DNA of 64,000 bases from Phymorhynchus buccinoides (lineage: Eukaryota > Mollusca > Gastropoda > Neogastropoda > Raphitomidae). Where the stretch lies: positions 47,779,606-47,843,605 of the forward strand of contig CM065703.1 of assembly GCA_017654935.2 (NCBI GenBank). Direction: 5' to 3'. Shown piece after piece: positions 43,965 to 64,000 of the stretch. Each line of letters begins with the position of its first letter. Positions within the stretch are counted from its first letter, which is position 1. A program made the position numbers and the translations under genes. Below the pieces are notes generated by a model. That model did not search any database. It was not told where the DNA came from and worked only from the letters and a program-made list of their open reading frames with translations.

Positions 43965-44225
43965 AGAACACCAGAACATTCATTCCAGAGTACACAGCAT
44001 TCAAACTGGCAAAACAATAGATGAACAGATAACTTTCATTCGTACCAAGAGCAAACAGCATTCAAACTCACAAAACATATACTTCAAACAGCCAAAACAG
44101 AGGAACATTCATCCCAAGAACACACAGCATTCAACCAGGCAAAACATACACTTCAAACAGCCAAAACAGAGGAACATTCATCCCAAGAACACACAGCATT
44201 CAACCAGGCAAAATATATAATCTAA
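43965..44225. repeat. Short tandem duplications downstream of RPL23
   Basis: Imperfect copies of aacattcatcccaagaacac and cacagcattcaaccaggcaa, about 65-70 bp period, 3-4 copies. Confidence 0.8.
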
Positions 44226-44251
44226 ACACCAAAATGGAGAGGAGTGGACAG

Positions 44252-44257
44252 TTTATT
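44252..44257 (-). promoter_or_regulatory. RPL23: RPL23 polyadenylation signal
   Basis: AATAAA on the minus strand 18 bases after the stop, in the string ccttgttcaataaactgtcc. This same string is amplified upstream in intron 4. Confidence 0.8.
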
Positions 44258-44274
44258 GAACAAGGGGAGGCGAT

Positions 44275-54020
<9,746 letters not shown>

Positions 54021-54045
54021 GATGCACGATCGACTTGAACTGGAA

Positions 54046-54072
54046 AGACGGAAGTCAGAAACCGGAAGTGGA
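54046..54072 (-). promoter_or_regulatory. RPL23: RPL23 core promoter region with two ETS-type sites
   Basis: gacggaagtc (54048-54057) and accggaagtg (54061-54070) match the GGAA-centred ETS/GABP consensus typical of ribosomal protein promoters. The intervening pyrimidine runs on the transcript strand could hold a 5'TOP start, which I cannot place. Confidence 0.5.
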
Positions 54073-54229
54073 GTATCGCGTTGGCTATAATTATATTACT
54101 AGCAGCCGTGTTTTTTTCGTTTTAAATGCTGCTGGTTTGAAACAACGAATTTATAGAAAATATTATTTTCTTCTTACAATAACGATTGCAATGGAAAGAA
54201 AGGAAGAAAGAAAGAAAGAAAACTGAGCT

Positions 54230-55265
54230 AGAAAGACCGAAAGGAAGATGTGAAACAACCAAAACAACAACAGCAACAACAACCTACTGAACAACAAATA
54301 ATTATAGGCACCAATGGAAAGTTTATTTGCACGAATGTGCTCCTTTTCTTCTTTCCATTTCAAGTTGCTGAAATATTATTTTAAATATCCTGTACATCCT
54401 ATAATGACATAAGAGATTAATTCCCGCTAAATATTATTTTATTTGGGGTGTCATAGATATTGATAAATCATATAGGCCCTACCTTTCTTCCCTTTACTCA
54501 AATCCCTTTTATCATTGGTTGACATTAACCTGTAGTAGGGGCCAACAGTAACATGAGAGCTGTACAATAGATGATTTTCTACAGTCATGGAAAATCACGG
54601 TACAGTTTAGTCTCTTGTGGAAGACTGTGACTCTCGAACGAGGGGGCCCCTGCACCGGCTCTGGTGCTGCAGCCAAAGGGATGGGCTGGTCTTTGGGGAC
54701 CTTCCTGAACGCCAGCTTTGTTCTCAAATCCCATTGGCCAGAGATTGGGGATGTACCCTGGGCAAGGCTTCTCCACTATAAACAAATTCTCACCCAGCCC
54801 GCCAGAATAGCATCTGCCCCCTCTGCTATCTGACAGTCATTGTCGGAAACGAGAGACTAGCATACACATACATGACCTTCAACCGACGTTCTCTAGTTTT
54901 GTTGTTGTTGTTGTTGCGACAGTTGTTGCAGTTGTTTGCTTCGCACACAACATAAAAGGGTGAAAGTGCTAATCTATGGGTGTTGTGTATTTGTTCTTCA
55001 ATAGATAAGCACTTTCAAAATATTATGTATGCAATGAATCTTACAAAATTAGATCAGTACCATAACACAACTGCTAAGTAGCCATCGGTTTTACGCCGAT
55101 TATCAAAAACAAAATGAAGTCAATATGTAGAGGGCAAAAGGCTATGAAAACCCTACAGAGCCTTTATTCTATATTCATATTCAACAGACAAACTTCAGTG
55201 AACATACAACTCTTCCAACTTCTTCACGGAGTCAATTATAGCAGGCGGGCTTTAGGCTGAAGTAG
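54230..55265. other. Intergenic, no gene recognised
   Basis: 54590-54830 is GC-rich with open frames on both strands (for example 54512-54727, minus) but no domain I recognise. The rest is AT-rich. Confidence 0.4.
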
Positions 55266-55311
55266 GCCTACTTACCAATAATGATGTGAGTAACTCCAGA
55301 CAACGTCCAAG

Positions 55312-55312
<1 letters not shown>

Positions 55313-55394
<82 letters not shown>
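55313..55394. repeat. (CT)n microsatellite followed by GT/GC tract
   Basis: About 80 bp of CT, then a gtgcgtgcgc-rich stretch to about 55530. Confidence 0.95.
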
Positions 55395-55396
<2 letters not shown>

Positions 55397-55792
55397 TGCG
55401 CCACTGTGTGCAGCCGGTGTGCGTGCGTGTGTGTGTGCGTGCGCGCTCGCGCGCGCGCGCGTGCATGTGTGCTGTGATTGTTGTGCACAAGCGTGCGTGT
55501 GTGCGTGCGTGCCTGTGTGCGTGCATGCGTGGGTGCCCCTAAGCCGTGACATGCAAGTAGTTGAAAACTTCAATCAATTTCCTTCATAACTGTACCACCT
55601 TCACCATCATCATCGCCACTACTATCAATAGTATCCTTTTTGTAATAAATTAAAATAATAATTAATTAAATTCTACAGCAAATCGTTGTTTTGTTTTCCC
55701 CGTATCAACTAGCACTGTTTCTGTCAATTGTAGGCATACTACATGCTATGTGGGAGAACTTTTGTTTTATTGATTGCATCCGGCTTGATAAT

Positions 55793-55998
<206 letters not shown>

Positions 55999-56109
55999 GG
56001 AGAGAGAGATAAACACACACACACACACACACACACAATCAGGCACAAGCACATCCGCAAACACACGCACGCACACACATAGGTTCTATGCAAACATGCA
56101 TACAAATCA

Positions 56110-56198
56110 GGTATTGTATACACATGAGCGCGTGTGCGCGCACACACGCACGCACACACACGAAACGCACACGCACACGCACGCACACACACACACAG

Positions 56199-56282
<84 letters not shown>
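56110..56282. repeat. (CA)n microsatellite
   Basis: CA/CG dinucleotides, then pure CA of about 80 bases. Confidence 0.97.
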
Positions 56283-56285
<3 letters not shown>

Positions 56286-56371
56286 CGTATTGATACATTT
56301 ATCAATAAAACCGTTGTTAATTAGACTGCAGGGGGTAGAATGCACATACATGTGGACACACAGACAGACAG

Positions 56372-56786
<415 letters not shown>

Positions 56787-58003
56787 TCGTTCGGTTCGCT
56801 GGCGCACGCAGATGCATTCCTGAGGCAGTTACATAAATGCAGTTACAAAATTTTCATGTTGCCAAATGGGAAGATTGATTTTGTATTTTTAAATGAGAGA
56901 GAGAGAGAGAGGGGGGGGAGAGAGAGAGAGAGAGGGGGGGGGGGAGGGAGAGAGAGAGAAAGAGTGCATTTAAAAGATCCCATCAACTTAATGTTATAAA
57001 GAAACTAATCTTCGCTCCTAGATAGGCATACATTAATATTTTCTAGGTTGACTTGTGTACTAACTCTTGAAATTCACTTCCTAAGATCGTCTAGCGCAGA
57101 AAATGTGTGTTTAATGGTGTTTTTTGTTTTGTCTTACAACTTGAAAGTTCCGTGGATGAACTAATATAATTAAAAAGGAAGCCGACACTAAAAAAATATT
57201 ATTAGGTATTATTGGGTATTAGCTACTTTATAGTCACAGAGGCGTCTCTGACGGTGAAATTCGGGTTGCTCCCAACTGGAGAGCGTCGCAGCCAGAGGCG
57301 CGCCTTCCAGTTGTTTTTTCTTTCTTTCTTTTTGCATGCGACTTTGTGTGATTGATGAGGAAGGAAAGGGGTGTGTGTGTGTGTAAGTTTTGACCAAATG
57401 ACAACTGTTTCGTTGCCACTGGCACACGGGACCTCGGTTTATCCGCGTCTCACCCGAAAGACTCAAACTTAGACAGGTTATAAGACTGTCAGTAACAAAT
57501 TACAGACATCGAGTAACAGACAATAATGTAACTAGCTTAATACATAGACTGAGACTTAATGCACACCAAACAAAATATTCGAAGGATATTAATTAACCGT
57601 ATTTGTCAAAACATAATTTCTATTGAACATACATTAAATTGCTCTATATTAAATATTCTGCCTACATATTTAACAAATACTGAAATAAAAACTCTGTTAT
57701 ACGAAAAAGATAATTCATTTTTGATCAATCTAGTTCAGTAGGATGCTTGTTATAACGCATGCTAGAACTGAGGGTTTTTTTCTTACGTTTTTGTTGTTGA
57801 TTTTAATTCTGTTCGTGTACTATCATTGTAAAGTGAACACACGTAAAATTCATATTTCATATTCTCTTCTTTTGGTGCGCAGACTAGATACACAACAGAC
57901 GTGCAGCCTTTCCTCGAATTAGACAAACTAACCCCAAAAAAACCTCAGAAATAAGTTACAACCAGAAAAAATTCAAAACGGCCACCAAAAAAACCTTTAA
58001 AAA

Positions 58004-59703
<1,700 letters not shown>

Positions 59704-59819
59704 GTGAGATAAATAAAAACGGTAGCAAAAAAACAACAACCAAACAAGAAAACAAACACATGAAATAAAGCACACATGCACACACACGCCAGAAAACACA
59801 GATTCTACACATCTGCACT

Positions 59820-59962
<143 letters not shown>

Positions 59963-60159
59963 GCTATATACTTTTTATATTATCTGTTGTTGTTGCGGTG
60001 CATTTTTTTTCAATCAACTACAACATAAAATCAAAAGATACGCCGCATGTCTGATTCAGAGAAAGTATTCTGCAATTTAACAAACAATGTTTGAATTGAT
60101 TACGAAATTATCAAATTTGTATCATTACTTAACCATGCAATAGCATTACAAAAAATCGA

Positions 60160-60385
60160 CGAAAACATCAGTACTTGTGGCGGTGCCATAGCCGATGAGG
60201 TTTAACCGAGGCGTGGTCACCGCTACAGCTATCTGTATTAATTTAAAAAATCGGGACTTTACTGGTTTCGTACTGCCTCCGGACATTGCCTCCAGTATTG
60301 TTCCCACCATATTTGTATTAACAAATGTCCCATATGTGTCTGATTCAGACCAAGAGGACGTAAAACTCCATTTTCTCTCTCTCAC
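60160..60385 (+). repeat. Dispersed element A, copy 5 (longest)
   Basis: gtggcggtgccatagccgat, aaccgaggcgtggtcaccgc, atcgggactttactggtttc, gcctccagtattgttcccac and gtcccatatgtgtctgattc, covering the blocks seen in the other copies. Confidence 0.9.
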
Positions 60386-60799
60386 AAAAAATCGACATTT
60401 TTTTTGTTATTTCAATACATCAGAAAATCAGCACCAAACAAGGTAAATCAAAGTGTGTCCCTGTTATTATAATTTACTGTCACGACCATTATATAAAACA
60501 GACATGTGAGGTGAATGATTAAAATACTAGTTCTATATGCAATATCGGGCATACTAATAATAGCTTGATTATGCTATGCTTTATTGTTTAAAAAAATCGG
60601 ATATTTTATGAAGTCATTAAAATAATGATTAATGGCATTATTTATCAATTCGATTTAATTCGCACGTAAATAATGTTATCATCTTGTAATAAAAATAATT
60701 TATTAATCCGGTCCTTTCAGGCCAATTTTGGCCCATATGGGACAGTGGGGGTGGATCAATACAACGAAACGATCATTTGAAACTGACATGGAAACCACA

Positions 60800-60991
<192 letters not shown>

Positions 60992-61009
60992 CAAACAGTT
61001 TAGATGCTG

Positions 61010-62065
61010 TTAGTCAAATGACTGCAGGTCACTGGAATTAGCAAATGACTGCAGGTCACTGGAATTAGCTAATGACTGCAGCTCACTGGAATTAGCAAAT
61101 GACTACAGGTCACTCGAATTAGCAAATGACTGCAGGTCACTAGAATTAGCAAATGACTGCAGGTCACTAGAATTAGCAAATGACTGCAGGTCACTGGAAT
61201 TAGACAATGACTGCAGGTCACTAGAATTAGCAAATGACTGCAGCTCACTAGAATTAGCAAATGACTGCAGCTCACTGGAATTAGCAAATGACTGCAGGTC
61301 ACTAGAATTAGCAAATGATTGCAGCTCACTGGAATTAGCAAATGACTACAGGTCACTGGAATTAGCAAATGACTGCAGGTCACTAGAATTAGCAAATGAC
61401 TGCAGGTCACTAGAATTAGCAAATGACTGCAGGTCACTGGAATTAGCAAATGACTGCAGGTCACTAGAATTAGCAAATGACTGCAGCTCACTAGAATTAG
61501 CAAATGACTGCAGGTCACTGGAATTAGCTAATGACTGCAGCTCACTGGAATTAGCAAATGACTACAGGTCACTGGAATTAGCAAATGACTGCAGGTCACT
61601 AGAATTAGCAAATGACTGCAGGTCACTAGAATTAGCAAATGACTGCAGGTCACTGGAATTAGCAAATGACTGCAGGTCACTAGAATTAGCAAATGACTGC
61701 AGCTCACTAGAATTAGCAAATGACTGCAGCTCACTGGAATTAGCAAATGACTGCAGGTCACTAGAATTAGCAAATGACTGCAGCTCACTGGAATTAGCAA
61801 ATGACTGCAGGTCACTAGAATTAGCAAATGATTGCAGCTCACTGGAATTAGCAAATGACTACAGGTCACTGGAATTAGCAAATGACTGCAGGTCACTAGA
61901 ATTAGCAAATGACTGCAGGTCACTATAATTAGCAAATGACTGCAGCTCACTGGAATTAGCAAATGACTGCAGCTCACTGGAATTAGCAAATGACTGCAGC
62001 TCACTGGAATTAGCAAATGACTGCAGCTCACTGGAATTAGCAAATGACTGCAGGTCACTGGAACT
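61010..62065. repeat. Minisatellite, 27 bp, about 38-39 copies
   Basis: Unit contains gactgcaggtcactggaatt and agcaaat. Three positions vary (g/c in caggtc/cagctc, a/g in actaga/actgga, tgc/tac). No exon relationship found, though the parent could lie outside the window. Confidence 0.97.
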
Positions 62066-62638
62066 AGTTCTTGCACAACACATAAAGTTGAAGGTTACCC
62101 AGTAGGGACATTTTTTGTACAAATAGTTCCCCCCCTTCTGGAAGTTCTGTGCTTGTAACGTCCTCTAATCTGTCACTCTCTTTGTCTCTGCCTTTCCCCT
62201 TTGCTTACTGTCGCCTACCATCTTTCTGCCTTATTGGTTGGTCCATTCTCCTGCCTTTGTTCTATAAATTCCTACAAAGATGTTCTCTAGCGGACATGTT
62301 GGGCCTAACTATTTCTGACTTGGGCGCATAATGGCAGCATGACGCGTCTGCGCTTCTGTGTCAGGAAACTGATTGATCGACGACGATAACGCATAGCAAC
62401 ACTAAAGATTGATGGCTCCGTCAAAAAAATAATAACAGACAAATATCGTGGAAATATTCCATCAATGACGGTTAATAAAACATAGGGGCGAATGGATGAT
62501 TCGGCAAACACCTCCATCATGGTAAAGCCATTGCATTGTTGATGCAGGTCTGTGGGGAAATGAGAGTTCTTTATTGTTGTTGTTATCACCCGCGGAGTTT
62601 ACGGAGCGAAGGTGATATTGTTTTTGTTGTGTAAGTGG

Positions 62639-62822
<184 letters not shown>

Positions 62823-62828
62823 GTTTGT

Positions 62829-63388
62829 TAACAGCATATCACCATGAAGGAATAAAGATTGGAAGATGAAACTTGATGTGCATGTAGGCTAGGTACTGTA
62901 GATGTGCCTTTTGGTGTGGTCAAGGTCAATGTCATGACCTGGACGTATGACCTTGAAAACTGAAAATCTATTTTTAGCCATATCTCGGGCACCAGTCAAC
63001 ATATGATGTTGAAACTTGGTATGAAGGTGGTTTGGCTTATGCTCCTTCCGAATATTGTTGACCAATCAAGGTCAAGGTCAAGGTCAAGGAGATCGCTGGA
63101 CCCTGAAAATCGGGGGGTCGGAAAAATGGAGTTCCCAAGATAACAGCATATCACCATGAAGGAATAAGGATAGGAAGATGAAACTTGATGTGCATGTAGG
63201 CTAGGTACTGTAGATGTGCCTTTTGGTGTCAAGGTCAAGGTCAAGGTGATGTCCTTGACGTATTACCTTGAAAACTGAAAACAAAGTTTTTAGCCATATC
63301 TCAGGCACCAGTCGACATAGGATGTTGAAACTTGGTATGAAGGTGGTTTGGCTTATGCTCCTTCCGAATATTGTTGACCAATCATTCA
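62829..63388. repeat. Tandem duplication of about 245 bp rich in TGACCTTGA/TCAAGGTCA
   Basis: Blocks 62830-63069 and 63140-63388 share aacagcatatcaccatgaag, gaaacttgatgtgcatgtag, agccatatctcgggcaccag and gcttatgctccttccgaata. Multiple tcaaggtca half-sites occur; similar words at 39600-39960 suggest a dispersed repeat family. Confidence 0.9.
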
Positions 63389-63430
63389 GAATGTTTCCAT
63401 GAGGCATCGTGGGACTATCCTCATCACGGG

Positions 63431-63432
<2 letters not shown>

Positions 63433-63511
<79 letters not shown>
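63433..63511. repeat. (CT)n microsatellite at the truncated LINE start
   Basis: CT run that abuts the RT frame directly. Confidence 0.95.
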
Positions 63512-63514
<3 letters not shown>

Positions 63515-64000
63515 TTCCCCAAGGCTCCATCCTTGGTCCTATGTTATTCTCAATATATATTAACGACTTACCATTATATTTAACAACTTCATGTGAAATG
63601 TTTGCAGACGAGACTACAGTGCACTCCTGTGACAGTAAAGTGGAAAACGTTTTTATTTCTTTACAAGACAACATCAACAAACTAATAGAATGGTCCGAAT
63701 TTAAGCACATGCAGCTACACCCCAAGAAATGTAAATACTTACTTATCACCACCAGACAAAAGCGTCAAAACCTGACCCTTGGTTCTCAATCCCTGTATAT
63801 CAATGGTGAAATCATGGAAGAGGTTGACTATCATAACATTCTGGGACTTATTGTTGATCACAACCTTTCATGGTCCCATCAAATATCTATGGTTTGTAAG
63901 CAAGTATCGAAAAAAAGTCTATCAACTTTCCAGGATAAAGCATTTTCTTGATTTAGAGAGTCGTAAACTTTTTTTCAATGCTTATATCCAGTCAACATCA
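63511..64000 (+). mobile_element. Non-LTR retrotransposon, reverse transcriptase fragment running off the window
   Basis: Reads VPQGSILGPMLFSIYINDLP, then EMFADETTVHS, IEWSEFKHMQLHPKKCKYL and LGLIVDHNLSWSHQISM. The catalytic box is FADE, not the usual [YF]ADD. A one-base shift in the A-run at about 63911-63917 moves the frame to VYQLSRIKHFLDLESRKLFF. 5' end replaced by the CT tract. Inactive. Confidence 0.9.

Noticed and set aside
54512..54833. GC-rich open frames on both strands as a possible gene
   Set aside because: No recognised domain, no matching exons nearby and overlapping frames on both strands; left unassigned.

Overview
This is animal nuclear DNA, most likely from a mollusc and probably a gastropod. 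Reasons: spliced genes with small exons and large introns, very heavy simple-sequence and minisatellite content, tRNA-derived SINEs, non-LTR retroelement fragments, many foldback/MITE-like elements, and a secreted Ig-plus-C1q protein of the type described as QREP (C1q-related) in gastropods. There is no bacterial gene structure. The very long open frames inside repeat arrays are artefacts of repeat periods divisible by three.

Four protein-coding genes can be read by joining exons with matching phases. (1) A STAT5/6-like transcription factor on the minus strand: first coding exon at 27083, nine exons down to 3091, covering the N-domain, the coiled coil and the start of the DNA-binding domain; the rest lies beyond the left edge. 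(2) A secreted Ig/C1q protein on the plus strand, 32835-42470: six exons, 347 residues, complete. (3) Ribosomal protein uL14 (RPL23) on the minus strand, 54020-44275: five exons, complete, exactly 140 residues. (4) The first two exons (TM1-TM2) of a rhodopsin-type GPCR on the plus strand, 58004-59703, continuing to the right. The first three would act in separate processes: cytokine-type signalling, humoral defence and translation. No operon-like link is implied.

Layout: 1-2600 satellite plus a TTAA-flanked element; 3091-27115 STAT with repeat-filled introns; 27116-32834 intergenic, degraded retroelement and MITEs; 32835-42955 Ig/C1q gene; 42956-44250 intergenic; 44252-54020 RPL23; 54020-58003 promoter side and long GA/CA microsatellites; 58004 to the end, GPCR start followed by microsatellites, a 27-bp satellite, a duplicated block and a LINE running off the edge.

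The most unusual feature is that many tandem arrays are copies of this locus's own exon-intron junctions. In STAT, the exon 1, exon 6 and exon 8 splice donors (with 10-50 nt of exon) are amplified about 20, 13 and 16 times, and the exon 8 acceptor about 4 times. In RPL23, the exon 2 donor, exon 3 donor and exon 4 acceptor are amplified about 13, 7 and more than 40 times, and a 3'UTR-like segment with AATAAA about 25 times inside the last intron. Several other donors (STAT exons 2 and 5; Ig/C1q exons 2, 3 and 4; GPCR exon 1) run directly into GT or GA microsatellites. Splice junctions here seem to act as seeds for repeat growth. Copy numbers are estimates by eye.
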